60,223 nucleotides of DNA from Spirochaetaceae bacterium (GTDB lineage: Bacteria > Spirochaetota > Spirochaetia > DSM-27196 > PXBQ01), in the NCBI GenBank assembly GCA_007695285.1, contig REEC01000115.1, forward strand, positions 1 to 60,223. Direction: 5' to 3'. A program made the position numbers and the translations under genes. Of this stretch, positions 1-8,853 are shown piece after piece; position 1 is the first letter of the stretch; every line of letters starts with the position of its first letter. The notes under the pieces are model-generated. The model was not told the DNA's origin. It did not search any database and was given only the letters and a program-made list of their open reading frames with translations.

Positions 1-56
1 GATAGAGCGTCAGGTTGCGGACCTGAAGGTCGGAGGTTCGAGTCCTCTTGGGCACG
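1..56 (+). tRNA. tRNA-Arg(GCG), 5' end cut by the window
   Basis: The window begins inside the D-loop. The anticodon stem TCAGG/CCTGA encloses the loop TTGCGGA, which gives anticodon GCG (codon CGC). The T-arm GGAGG-TTCGAGT-CCTCT, the 3' acceptor strand TGGGCAC and a G discriminator follow. CCA is not encoded. Most bacteria read CGC with an ACG (inosine) tRNA, so a GCG anticodon is slightly unusual. The 5' acceptor strand lies outside the window, so the fold cannot be fully checked. Confidence 0.85.
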
Positions 57-89
57 TAGTACGTGAAAAGTGACATCGTCGCAGCGCTA

Positions 90-118
90 TTGATTTTAAA
101 CCGGAAAACATTTAGAGT
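90..118 (+). promoter_or_regulatory. Promoter for the tRNA-Ser/SRP cluster
   Basis: A -35 box TTGATT (90-95), a 17-base spacer and a -10 box TAGAGT (113-118) lie about 30 bases before the first tRNA-Ser. It is the only promoter-like site in the gap between the tRNA-Arg and tRNA-Ser genes. Confidence 0.5.
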
Positions 119-148
119 GACTCGAAGCCGTGACCAGACCGGCAATCC

Positions 149-236
149 GGAGAGATGCGAGAGTGGTTGAATCGGGCGGACTCGAAATCCGTTGAGCCGC
201 TTTGCGGTTCCGAGGGTTCGAATCCCTCTCTCTCCG
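149..236 (+). tRNA. tRNA-Ser(CGA)
   Basis: Acceptor strands GGAGAGA and TCTCTCC pair fully. The anticodon loop CTCGAAA gives CGA. A long variable arm, typical of class II tRNAs, and a T-arm GAGGG-TTCGAAT-CCCTC follow, with a G discriminator. CCA is not encoded. It reads the Ser codon UCG, a common codon in this window. Confidence 0.95.
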
Positions 237-248
237 CAATTTCGGGTT

Positions 249-336
249 GGAGAGGTGACCGAGTGGCCGAAGGTGTGCGCTTGGAAAGCGTATGTACCCT
301 AACCGGGTACCGAGGGTTCGAATCCCTCTCTCTCCG
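249..336 (+). tRNA. tRNA-Ser(GGA)
   Basis: Acceptor strands GGAGAGG and TCTCTCC pair with one G-T. The anticodon loop TTGGAAA gives GGA (codons UCC/UCU). The long variable arm and T-arm are those of tRNA-Ser. It lies 12 bases after the other tRNA-Ser and shares the same 3' half, so the two probably arose by duplication and are likely co-transcribed. Confidence 0.95.
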
Positions 337-340
337 AATC

Positions 341-470
341 GGCCCCTTTAGCGTTGACGATCGGGCTCTGTGCAATCGCCTGTTACCCAACCCCGTCAGG
401 TCCGGAAGGAAGCAGCGGTAAGTGATTAGGCGGTGTGCCGCAATCGGCTTGGTCTGAGCTAGAGGGGCTT
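341..470 (+). ncRNA. ffs: SRP RNA (4.5S/ffs type)
   Basis: The highly conserved SRP apical domain is visible at 394-416: GTCAGGTCCGGAAGG followed by AAGCAGC, which is the Ffh M-domain binding site. The outer ends GGCCCCTTT and AGAGGGGCT pair to close a long hairpin. A T-run directly after (470-476) makes the closing stem double as the terminator. No Alu domain is evident, so it is the short bacterial form. It sits directly before dnaX, the common ffs-dnaX-ybaB-recR arrangement. Confidence 0.93.
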
Positions 471-478
471 TTTTTCCG

Positions 479-1999
479 ATGTCCATGGAACACGAATCAA
501 CGGAATACGAAGTAACAGCATCCCGAAAACGCCCACGCACATTCGACGAGCTCACCGGGCAGGAATTTGTCGTTGCTACGCTCAAGAACGCGCTGAAGGC
601 CGGGCGGATCGCGCACGCGTACCTGTTTTCGGGACCGCGCGGCGTCGGGAAGACGTCCGCGGCGCGAATCCTCGCGCGGGGTCTGAACTGCCCGTCCGGC
701 CCGACCGCCGATTTGTGCGAAGATTATCCCGGGAGTGAAGAGATCGCGCGCGGCACGTCTCTCGACGTGATCGAGATCGACGGTGCTTCGAACACGTCGG
801 TAAACGACGTACGGCAAATCAAAGACGAAGTCCTTTTCGCGCCGAACAGCTCCCGCTACAAGATCTACATCATCGACGAAGTCCACATGCTCTCGAACAG
901 CGCGTTCAACGCGTTGCTCAAGACAATCGAGGAGCCACCTCCGTACGTAGCGTTCATATTCGCGACTACCGAGTTGCACAAAGTTCCGGCGACGATCAAA
1001 TCCCGGTGCCAACAGTTCGCGTTTCGCCTTATCTCGATAGACGTGATCCGCGATAAACTCCGCGAAGTCGCCGCGGAGACGGGGGTCGTCGCGAACGATG
1101 AGGCTTTGTTTTGGATCGCCAAGGAAGCGACCGGATCGCTGCGCGACGCGTACACTTTGTTCGATCAGGTACTGTCGTTTTCCGAAGGCGAGATCACGCT
1201 CGAGAAAATCCAGGACAAACTCGGCCTCGTCGGGTTCGATCGGCTCAACGAGCTCGCCGAGAAGATCGTCGCCGGCGAGACCGCGGCAGTGCTCGAGAAA
1301 GCCGACGAGATGTTGTCGGCCGGGATTTCGGTCGAGCAGTTCACCGTCGATCTTGCCGAGTACTTCCGATCATTGATGTTCATCCGCCACGGAGTCACGA
1401 AGGAGTCGGTGCTCGGGTACCCGGTCGACCGGTACGCCGTTTCGGTCCGTGATGCCTTGACGCAAACGCAAATCGAGCGTGGAATCGCGCTCTTGTTCGA
1501 TCTCTACCGCGATATTCGCTACTCGTTGAATCCGCGGTTTGAGCTCGAGCTTGTATTGAGTCGGTTGGCGGCGCTCGGATCGTATCTGACGTCGAGGGAG
1601 ATTCTTGACGAGATCGAGGCGGTGCGTTCGGCGATTCGCACGGGCAGCGCCGACGATCCGCGCCCCGCGCCGCCGCTGCGGCAACGGGTGCTCGAGGCCG
1701 AAAAAGTTGAAGAGATCGTCACGATCGTTCGTGACAACAAAGTTGCTTTGGCGTCCGTGTTGGACAAGGCTGTACGGTGGGAACTCGATGAGGCGCACGT
1801 GACGATCGTTTTTGACGGCGCATACGCGGCAAACGCGGTCAAACAGGATATAACGTTCGTGCGGGACGTCGTGAGGAACGCGCTCGACGAGGCTGTAAAC
1901 GTCACCGTTACGGTCGAGTCGAACGATGGTGAGCCGCGTGAGATCGATGAGAAAGTCGAACTGGTTCGGAAGGTTTTCCGAGGAGAAGTGGTACAATGA
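479..1999 (+). CDS. dnaX: DNA polymerase III subunit gamma/tau
   Basis: Clamp-loader ATPase of the replicative polymerase. Visible features are the N-terminal RPRTFDELTGQ motif, Walker A GPRGVGKTS (residues 52-60), Walker B IIDEVHML, and sensor 1/SRC motif TIKSRCQQF. The protein is 506 residues, within the family's range. The usual four-cysteine zinc module is incomplete: C71 and C80 are present, but the positions of the third and fourth Cys hold Tyr83 and Ser86. The start at 479 lies just after the SRP terminator; ATG 485 is an alternative. The stop overlaps the start of ybaB by 4 bases, so the two are translationally coupled. Confidence 0.95.
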   Translation: MSMEHESTEYEVTASRKRPRTFDELTGQEFVVATLKNALKAGRIAHAYLFSGPRGVGKTSAARILARGLNCPSGPTADLCEDYPGSEEIARGTSLDVIEIDGASNTSVNDVRQIKDEVLFAPNSSRYKIYIIDEVHMLSNSAFNALLKTIEEPPPYVAFIFATTELHKVPATIKSRCQQFAFRLISIDVIRDKLREVAAETGVVANDEALFWIAKEATGSLRDAYTLFDQVLSFSEGEITLEKIQDKLGLVGFDRLNELAEKIVAGETAAVLEKADEMLSAGISVEQFTVDLAEYFRSLMFIRHGVTKESVLGYPVDRYAVSVRDALTQTQIERGIALLFDLYRDIRYSLNPRFELELVLSRLAALGSYLTSREILDEIEAVRSAIRTGSADDPRPAPPLRQRVLEAEKVEEIVTIVRDNKVALASVLDKAVRWELDEAHVTIVFDGAYAANAVKQDITFVRDVVRNALDEAVNVTVTVESNDGEPREIDEKVELVRKVFRGEVVQ

Positions 2000-2319
2000 A
2001 CATCAACCCGATGGATTTATTCAAAAATCTGCAAAATATTCAGTCAAAACTGGGCGAGACGCAGGAGAAGCTCAAGACGATCACGGCCGTCGGGACGTCG
2101 GGCGGCGATATGGTCAGGATCGAGGTGAACGGACAGCTCGAGGTTATCGGCGTCACGATCTCACCCGAGGCCGTTGATCCCGACGATATCGCGATGCTTC
2201 AAGACCTGATTCTGGCGGCCTTTACGGACGCGATGGTAAAAATCAAGGACAAGATTCGCGATGAAATGTCGAGCCTTACCGGCGGAATGGACTTACCGCC
2301 GGGTTTGATGGGAATGTGA
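1996..2319 (+). CDS. ybaB: YbaB/EbfC nucleoid-associated protein
   Basis: Small (107 aa) dimeric DNA-binding protein of the YbaB/EbfC family. It has the family opening MNPMDLFKN-like segment, a helical N-terminus with LQNIQSKLGETQEKLK, the beta-rich VNGQLEVIGVTISPEAV core and a C-terminal helix with a Gly/Met-rich tail. It sits between dnaX and recR, overlapping both by 4 bases (ATGA and GTGA), the widely conserved order. Its role in nucleoid organisation is known for the family; here it rests on homology and position. Confidence 0.95.
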   Translation: MNINPMDLFKNLQNIQSKLGETQEKLKTITAVGTSGGDMVRIEVNGQLEVIGVTISPEAVDPDDIAMLQDLILAAFTDAMVKIKDKIRDEMSSLTGGMDLPPGLMGM

Positions 2320-2912
2320 CGGTTCTTGAATCTCTGATAAAACGTCTATCGCGTCTGCCGGGTGTCGGCCGAAAGAGCGCCGCGCGGATCGCGTACTACC
2401 TTCTGAGTTCGGACGACTCGTTCAACGAAGAGCTCGCCGAGGATATAGCGACGCTAAAAAGACGGTTACGCCCGTGCAGCGTGTGCGGAAGTTTTACCGA
2501 GTTCGATCCGTGTTCGATCTGCACCGACCCCGGCCGTGACCGGAGCGTCGTGTGTGTCGTCGAGCGCGCGCAGGACGTCACCATTCTCGAGACATCAGAC
2601 GAGTACCGAGGTTTGTATCACGTGCTCGGCGGCGTGATCTCTCCAATTGACGGTATCGGTCCGAACGAACTACGGCTCGGGAGCCTTGTCGAGAGAGTCC
2701 GATCGGAAGGCGTGAGAGAAGTGATCCTTGCGACAAATCCCACCGTTGAAGGTGACACGACGGCGTTGTACGTCGTAAAACTGCTCGAACCGCTTGGGGT
2801 CACCGTGTCGCGACTGGCGCTCGGGCTGCCGGTCGGCGGCGATCTCGAGTACGCTGACCGTTTGACGCTCGCCCGCTCGCTTCGCGCGAGAACCCCGATC
2901 GCAAACGATTGA
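2316..2912 (+). CDS. recR: Recombination protein RecR
   Basis: Loads RecA at single-strand gaps together with RecF/RecO. The N-terminal helix-hairpin-helix LPGVGRKSAARIAYYLL (about 14-30), a four-Cys zinc finger (C54, C57, C66, C69) and a Toprim domain beginning VVCVVERAQDV and containing YHVLGGVISPIDGIGP are all visible. The length of 198 aa is normal. The GTG start overlaps the ybaB stop. This is the last gene of the ffs-dnaX-ybaB-recR unit; 51 bases follow before the convergent pth. Confidence 0.96.
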   Translation: MTVLESLIKRLSRLPGVGRKSAARIAYYLLSSDDSFNEELAEDIATLKRRLRPCSVCGSFTEFDPCSICTDPGRDRSVVCVVERAQDVTILETSDEYRGLYHVLGGVISPIDGIGPNELRLGSLVERVRSEGVREVILATNPTVEGDTTALYVVKLLEPLGVTVSRLALGLPVGGDLEYADRLTLARSLRARTPIAND

Positions 2913-2963
2913 GTGTAATCGGTCGCGGGTCGACCGCGCTGGTCTACCGATCGGCAGCCGGCA

Positions 2964-3545
2964 TCACTTCTGCGGCTTCTCGTCGACGACGACTCGGCGC
3001 GGGTTCGATCGCGCGACTTCGCTCGCCCCTGTCCGAAGGATGTCTTCCACGACGCGCGCCGCGGCGGTCAGGACAAGCGGAAGAACGGGCTCTTCATCCG
3101 GGTCAAACCGTCCGAGAACGTGCGACGCGGCGTCGCCGTGACGCGGCCGTGATATCCCGATCCTGAGACGCGCAAACTCTTGTGTCCCGATCGCACTCAC
3201 GATCGACCGCAATCCGTTGTGTCCGCCGAGGCCTCCGCCGATCCTGACGTCGATCGTGCCGAACGGGAGTTCTATATCGTCGTGCACGACGGTCAAGTCC
3301 GCTGCGTCTATCTTGAAGAAACGCAGACACGCGCCGACGCTTTCTCCACTTCTGTTCATGTACGTCTCGGGCACCAGTAACGTTCCGGCGTACGGCGGTG
3401 GCGCCGGTGCGAACCGGCCTTTGAATTTGCTGTTCCACGGCACCTCTTTTGCGAACGACACCGCGTCGATGAGCCGACGGCCGACGTTGTGCCGGGTCTT
3501 GTCGTACTCGCGCCCGGGGTTCCCAAGAAATACAATGCAGCGCAT
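2964..3545 (-). CDS. pth: Peptidyl-tRNA hydrolase
   Basis: Cleaves peptidyl-tRNA released by stalled ribosomes. The N-terminus MRCIVFLGNPGREYDKTRHN contains the catalytic His19 and Asn20. Downstream are the TYMNRSGESV segment, the acidic HDDIELPFG motif with the catalytic Asp, and GGGLGGHNGLRS. The protein is 193 aa. The start at 3545 was chosen because a GGAGG (3551-3555 on the complement) lies 5 bases upstream. The open frame extends upstream to 3584, but those 13 residues have no family match. It is convergent with recR and divergent from the large activase gene. Confidence 0.94.
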   Translation of the reverse strand: MRCIVFLGNPGREYDKTRHNVGRRLIDAVSFAKEVPWNSKFKGRFAPAPPPYAGTLLVPETYMNRSGESVGACLRFFKIDAADLTVVHDDIELPFGTIDVRIGGGLGGHNGLRSIVSAIGTQEFARLRIGISRPRHGDAASHVLGRFDPDEEPVLPLVLTAAARVVEDILRTGASEVARSNPRRVVVDEKPQK

Positions 3546-3614
3546 CTCCGCCTCCGGATCGTGATCTCGAACAACGACTTTCAATGCAGTACAATCGTAT
3601 CAGGACAGTCCCCG

Positions 3615-6600
3615 ATGAGTACATCCCGTTCTTCTCGCACCGGTTCGTCGAAAGAAGCCACGTATCTCGGAATCGATATCGGCTCGGTCTCGGTCTCGGT
3701 TATTCAGCTCACGGCCGACGCCGATGTTGTTTTTTCATCGCACGAGTTTCACGCGGGCAACGCGGTCCGCGTGCTTCGGGACGCTCTCTGTCGGGTCAAT
3801 CTCGACACGGTCGTCGCGCTCGCGCGAACCTCGCTAACTCCCGACATCGTGCCCGATGCGGAAGTCGTCGATGCGACCGTCGCGATTCTGAACGCGGTGA
3901 AGGCGAGAGCTCCCGAGACGCGCACCATAATCCTGATCGGCGGTGAACGCTACGCGCGGATCGATCTTTCGGCCGACGGTGGGTACGTCGCGATGCACGG
4001 GAACTCGTCGTGCGCGGCCGGTACCGGAAGCTTCCTCGACCAGCAGGCGCGGCGGTTATCGCTTTCCGGTCCCGCGGAGCTCGCGCGTCGCGCGCTCGGC
4101 AACACCGGCACGTCTCCGTCGATTGCCTCACGGTGTTCGGTCTTCGCGAAGACCGATCTGGTTCACGCGCAACAGGACGGGTACTCGGTCGACGAGATCT
4201 GCGACGGGTTGTGCCGCGGGCTCGCGCGGAACATCGTCGATACCCTCGGACTCGGCGACGCAGACGCTCCGGTCCTCTGCGTCGGCGGTGTTTCATTGAA
4301 CGCCGCGGTCGTCGCGCACATCGAGTCGTTGACCGGTCACGACGTCTCTACCGACGAGTTCGGGCGGTTTTTCGGCGCGTTCGGTGCGGCGCTGCACGCG
4401 GTGAACACCGGCAGTACGCTGAACCGGCCGTTCTCGATCGACTCGATTCTTGCGCCGCACGCGCCGGAGTGCAACGCGCCCGCGCTTGAACTCGCGCTTT
4501 CCGAGTATCCGGACTTTTCGGGGATCGAGCAGTACCGGTATCGGCCCGAACGAAACTCCGCGGTAACCTGGGAGGACGCCGACGTCGAGGTTACGCGGTA
4601 CGTGGAGCCGGCGGCGCGCGAGCTGCCGGTCCGGATCGGGATCGACATCGGCTCCACGAGCACCAAAGCGATCGCCACCGACGTGACCGGACAACCCGTT
4701 GCCGGCTTCTACACACGCACGGCCGGCCGGCCGATCGTCGCGGTTCAATCGATTCTCGCGGCGGTGCGCGACTTGGCCCGGCGCCTCGACGTCAAACTCA
4801 CGGTGCTCGGTGTCGCGACGACCGGATCAGGCCGGAAATTCGTCGGGGCGGTCGTCGGGGCCGACTTGATTCTTGACGAGATAACCGCGCACGCGCGTGC
4901 GGCGGTCGAGATCGATCCCGAGGTCGATACGATCATCGAGATCGGCGGACAGGACGCGAAGTTCACGACGTTACGCGACGGGATCGTGACGTTCTGTCAC
5001 ATGAACACCGTCTGCGCTGCCGGGACCGGGAGTTTTATCGAGGAGCAGGCGAACCGTGTCGGGGTTCCACTCGACCTCTACGCCGAGACCGCGTTTGGTG
5101 CGCGGTCGCCGCGCGTGAGCGACCGCTGCACCGTTTTCATGGAACGCGATATTAATCGGTACGTGACGCTCGGCTTCTCGAAGCAAGCGATCCTCGCGGC
5201 CGCGCTCCACTCGGTCTGTGATAACTATCTGCAGAAAGTCGCGAGCGAAGGATCGATCGGCCGCCGCGTGTGTTTTCAAGGCGCCACCGCGAAGAACAAG
5301 GCGCTCGTCGCGGCGTTCGAACAGCGGCTCAATCGACCGATCACCGTCTCGAAGTACTGCCACCTCGCGGGCGCGTACGGTGCCGCGATCGTGCTCGCCG
5401 AAGAACACGCGACGCCGACGACGTTCCGTGGATTTGAGATCGCCGACGCGGACCTCGTGGTGAGTACCGAGACGTGCGAGCTCTGCGCGAATTCGTGTCG
5501 AATTCGCGTCACAAACGTCGGGGATGACCGCGTTGCGTACGGTTTCTTGTGCGGGCGCGATTACGACACGTATAAACGAATCGACCGCAAAACAACGCCG
5601 TTCGTTCTCGCGAACGAACGCGCACGAATCGTCAATCGTTACGCCCGAACCGGCCCGCGAAAAACGGGTTCGCGCGCGATCGGCCTTCCGACGACGATGT
5701 ACATGTACGAAGATCAACTCTTGTGGCGTCGCTTTTTCGCGGAGCTCGGCGTGCCGGTCGCCGGAATCCGGGGGTCTCACCGCGAAGGCAACGCCGGCAC
5801 CGTCGAGTTCTGCGCGCCGATCGGCGTGTTGCACGCGGAGATCGATCTGCTGACGCGCGAGCACGATTTTGTTTTTCTTCCCCACGTGCTCGCGACGGGT
5901 GATTCGTTGAGCACGTGTTACTACACGCAGATGATGCCGGCCGTGATGAACGCGGATTTCGACCGAAACGCGACGATCATCTCGCCTCTCATCGCGCCGA
6001 GAGACCACGCGACGACGGTGACCGAGCTTTTCGAGTCGCTGCAGCCGGTGCTCGCTCCGGACGTACCGATCGGCCGCGTCGCCGAGGCGTACGAGACCGC
6101 GCGTGACGCGGTCGTCTCGGCGCGCAGCGCGTACCGCGCGGTGTACAAAACTCACCGCGCGCAGGACGGCATCGCGGTCGCTCTTCTCGGCCGGCCGTAC
6201 CTGACTCTCTCGCCCGCGATGAACAACGGCATTCCGAGGCTTTTTGAGGCGCTCGGTGTTCCGGTTTTTTACCAGGACATGCTTCCACGCGGATACGGAA
6301 TCAAGGAAGACCCGGAGACTGCGGCGTTTCACTGGACGCACGCGCGGCGGATCCTCGACGGTGCCGCGTACGCGGCGCGGACGCCGAATCTCTACCCGGT
6401 GCTCGTGACCGCGTTCAAGTGTTCACCGGACGCGTTTGTACTCGATTTTTTTACGTCGATGATGGAACGCCGGAACAAGCCGTATCTGATCCTGCAGCTC
6501 GATGCTCTCGAGTCCGGCGTCGGGTACGAGACGCGGATCGAAGCGGCGGTTCGCGCGTTCCGGAACGACTGCGAACGCCGAGTCGTTCCCGAGCTCCCGG

Positions 6601-7907
6601 ATGCAATCGCCGAGCGTGATGCGGCCGACCGTGATCTCATAACGGCCGGACGGCGTACGATCGATCGCGTCGCGCAGAGTGTCGGGGAGGCCGTCGCGCG
6701 CGCGCGCAATACGATAACCGGCGTGCACGAGCTTCACGGCAAGGTTGTGCTTTTCCCGAACTGGGACGCGTACACCGGGCCGTTTCTCGTCGAGATCCTC
6801 CGGGCGAACGGAGTCGACGCGCACCTGCTCGAAGAGGACGCGGCCGTTATCGCGTCGTCGATGCGCCACAACACGGGTCAGTGTCTACCGGTTAACGTGA
6901 TCGCGGAGGAGACCATGGCTTACGTCGAGAGACACTCGCTCGAGCCCGGCCAGACGATCCTCTGGGTTCCGCGGTCGGAGTGGGGATGCAACATCCCACT
7001 CTTCCCCGCGTACACGAAAAACCTCTTTGCGCGCATCCGAGGCGGCTTCGAAGAGATCTCGGTCTACGCGGGCGACATGGCGTTTTTCGACATCTCGCCT
7101 CTCGTGACGATCGATGCGTACTTCGCGTACGTGTTCGGCGGGCTTCTCCGGCGGTTGGCGTGCCACACGCGTCCGTACGAGATCATCCCGGGCGCGACCG
7201 ACCAAGCGGTGTGGGACGCGCACGCGGTGTTCCTCGAGTCGTTCCGCGGAAAGGTAAGTAGGGAGGACGCTCTCGAACACGCGGTTCACCGGATCGAGGC
7301 GGTGCCGCGGATCGACGCCGCGCGGCCGAAGGTCGCGATCTTCGGCGACATCTACGCGCGCGATAACGACGTGATGAACCAGGACCTCATCCGGACGATC
7401 GAGTCCGCCGGAGGCGAGGTCGTCACGACGCCGTACTCCGAGTACGCACGGATCGTCGCCGACGCGTACTTCCGGCGCATTCTGCGCCGGCGCAAGTACG
7501 GCGCGTGGCTCAAACTGCGCTCCGCGCTCTCGACGCTCGAGCTGCTCGAGAAACATGTGTACCGGAGTTTTGAGCAGTACCTGCCGCGGATCGATTCGTC
7601 GAGTCGCGATCTCGACGCGGATCTGTCGGCGTTTGGACTCCGGATCGAGCAGTCGGGCGAGACGGTCGACAACGTCTTGAAAATACTTCACATCGTCGAC
7701 GCGCATCCGGATATGTCGCTGCTCGTGCAGGCTGCGCCCGCGTTCTGTTGCCCTTCGCTCGTGACCGAGGCGCTCGCGCGAAAGATCGAACAGATCACCG
7801 GAGTCCCGATCGTCTCGATCACGTACGACGGAACCGGTACCCCAAAGAACGATGTCGTGATACCGTATGTCTCGTTCGCGCGGCCGGGGGTCCATGTCGA
7901 TACTTGA
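3615..7907 (+). CDS. Giant acyl-CoA dehydratase activase-related protein
   Basis: This 1430-residue protein belongs to the BadF/BadG/BcrA/HgdC-related family. Two ASKHA ATPase domains occur in tandem. The first (about 18-310) has GIDIGSVSVS, SCAAGTGSF with C133, and RCSVF with C174. The second (about 338-600) has GIDIGSTSTK, EIGGQDAKF, VCAAGTGSF with C467, and RCTVF with C505. In HgdC-type activases these Cys bind a shared [4Fe-4S] cluster at the dimer interface. A Cys-rich DUF2229-like segment (TCELCANSC, FLCGRDYD) follows, then a long 2-hydroxyacyl-CoA dehydratase-like region. The substrate is unknown. The start at 3615 leaves about 42 unsupported upstream residues out. The stop overlaps lplA by 14 bases. 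Confidence 0.85.
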   Translation: MSTSRSSRTGSSKEATYLGIDIGSVSVSVIQLTADADVVFSSHEFHAGNAVRVLRDALCRVNLDTVVALARTSLTPDIVPDAEVVDATVAILNAVKARAPETRTIILIGGERYARIDLSADGGYVAMHGNSSCAAGTGSFLDQQARRLSLSGPAELARRALGNTGTSPSIASRCSVFAKTDLVHAQQDGYSVDEICDGLCRGLARNIVDTLGLGDADAPVLCVGGVSLNAAVVAHIESLTGHDVSTDEFGRFFGAFGAALHAVNTGSTLNRPFSIDSILAPHAPECNAPALELALSEYPDFSGIEQYRYRPERNSAVTWEDADVEVTRYVEPAARELPVRIGIDIGSTSTKAIATDVTGQPVAGFYTRTAGRPIVAVQSILAAVRDLARRLDVKLTVLGVATTGSGRKFVGAVVGADLILDEITAHARAAVEIDPEVDTIIEIGGQDAKFTTLRDGIVTFCHMNTVCAAGTGSFIEEQANRVGVPLDLYAETAFGARSPRVSDRCTVFMERDINRYVTLGFSKQAILAAALHSVCDNYLQKVASEGSIGRRVCFQGATAKNKALVAAFEQRLNRPITVSKYCHLAGAYGAAIVLAEEHATPTTFRGFEIADADLVVSTETCELCANSCRIRVTNVGDDRVAYGFLCGRDYDTYKRIDRKTTPFVLANERARIVNRYARTGPRKTGSRAIGLPTTMYMYEDQLLWRRFFAELGVPVAGIRGSHREGNAGTVEFCAPIGVLHAEIDLLTREHDFVFLPHVLATGDSLSTCYYTQMMPAVMNADFDRNATIISPLIAPRDHATTVTELFESLQPVLAPDVPIGRVAEAYETARDAVVSARSAYRAVYKTHRAQDGIAVALLGRPYLTLSPAMNNGIPRLFEALGVPVFYQDMLPRGYGIKEDPETAAFHWTHARRILDGAAYAARTPNLYPVLVTAFKCSPDAFVLDFFTSMMERRNKPYLILQLDALESGVGYETRIEAAVRAFRNDCERRVVPELPDAIAERDAADRDLITAGRRTIDRVAQSVGEAVARARNTITGVHELHGKVVLFPNWDAYTGPFLVEILRANGVDAHLLEEDAAVIASSMRHNTGQCLPVNVIAEETMAYVERHSLEPGQTILWVPRSEWGCNIPLFPAYTKNLFARIRGGFEEISVYAGDMAFFDISPLVTIDAYFAYVFGGLLRRLACHTRPYEIIPGATDQAVWDAHAVFLESFRGKVSREDALEHAVHRIEAVPRIDAARPKVAIFGDIYARDNDVMNQDLIRTIESAGGEVVTTPYSEYARIVADAYFRRILRRRKYGAWLKLRSALSTLELLEKHVYRSFEQYLPRIDSSSRDLDADLSAFGLRIEQSGETVDNVLKILHIVDAHPDMSLLVQAAPAFCCPSLVTEALARKIEQITGVPIVSITYDGTGTPKNDVVIPYVSFARPGVHVDT

Positions 7908-8799
7908 GTACTACGAGCTTTCGAGCCTCGATCCGGTAGAAAATCTCGCAACCGAGTCTCGAATCACCGAGGCGCTCGCGCCGGGGCGCCGCGCGGTCGC
8001 GGTGTGGCGTTCGCGAAGGTCGGTCGTGATCGGCCGGCACCAGAACCCGTGGATCGAGTGTTCGGTCGCGCGGATGGTGCGCGACGGAGTCGAGCTCGTT
8101 CGACGGCCGACCGGCGGCGGCGCCGTCTTTCACGATCCCGGCAACGTCAATTTCTCGTTTATCACCTCCCGCGACGATCACTCGACCGATCGGAATCTCG
8201 AGCTCGTGATCGCCGCGCTCGGCCGTTTCGGAGTCGAAGCGGTGCGTACCACGCGGCACGATATCGAGTATCACGGGAAAAAGGTTTCCGGGAACGCGTT
8301 CCGGCACACCGCAAAAACCTCTCTGCATCACGGTACCCTTCTGCTCGACGCGGACCTCGACGCGTTGCACGCGTATCTCGCGGCGTCGCCCGCGAAGTTC
8401 GAGTCGAAAGGGATTGCGTCGGTCCGGTCGGCCGTCACAAATCTGCGCGAGGTCGCTCCGACTCTCTCGTTCGAGGCTTTCTCCGGTGTCTTGCGCGAGA
8501 CGGTGGATGCTGAGTTCGACGTCGTCTCGCCGCCTATTCCGCGGTTCGACGTGGACCTCGTGAAGCAGTACCGATCGTGGGACTGGGTGTACGGCAAGAC
8601 GCCGCGCTTCTCGGCGATCGTCGAGACCTCGAGCGGCGCCGTCGAGGTTTCCGCGGATAAGGGTCGGCTCAGAGCGCCGGTTTTGCTCGCCGGGCGGTCG
8701 GTCGAGTTCGATCATCCGGCGGTCGCCGAGCTGCTCGAGCTGTTTCCCGGGCTGCGGTTGTCCGAAAATATGCCGAAAAACGCATCTGACGGTGTGTGA
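7894..8799 (+). CDS. lplA: Lipoate-protein ligase
   Basis: Attaches lipoate to lipoyl domains of 2-oxoacid dehydrogenases or the glycine cleavage H protein. The catalytic domain has the RRPTGGGAVFHDPGNVNFSF motif and the lysine loop YHGKKVSGNAFRHT. The C-terminal accessory domain is present (WDWVYGKTPRF), so it should catalyse both adenylation and transfer. The length of 301 aa is close to typical LplA. The ATG at 7894 lies inside the end of the preceding gene, which suggests coupled translation. No lipoylated substrate is encoded in the window. Confidence 0.92.
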   Translation: MSILEYYELSSLDPVENLATESRITEALAPGRRAVAVWRSRRSVVIGRHQNPWIECSVARMVRDGVELVRRPTGGGAVFHDPGNVNFSFITSRDDHSTDRNLELVIAALGRFGVEAVRTTRHDIEYHGKKVSGNAFRHTAKTSLHHGTLLLDADLDALHAYLAASPAKFESKGIASVRSAVTNLREVAPTLSFEAFSGVLRETVDAEFDVVSPPIPRFDVDLVKQYRSWDWVYGKTPRFSAIVETSSGAVEVSADKGRLRAPVLLAGRSVEFDHPAVAELLELFPGLRLSENMPKNASDGV

Positions 8800-8817
8800 G
8801 AACGGCGCTACGTTTAG

Positions 8818-8823
8818 TATAAT
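8818..8823 (+). promoter_or_regulatory. Candidate -10 box for the aldo/keto reductase operon
   Basis: A perfect TATAAT lies 30 bases before the start at 8854, in the 54-base gap after lplA. The -35 region is weak (TGTGAG at 8795-8800). A strong Shine-Dalgarno, GGAAGGAG, follows at 8840-8847. Confidence 0.4.
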
Positions 8824-8853
8824 TGTCACACATTACACGGGAAGGAGCTGATT

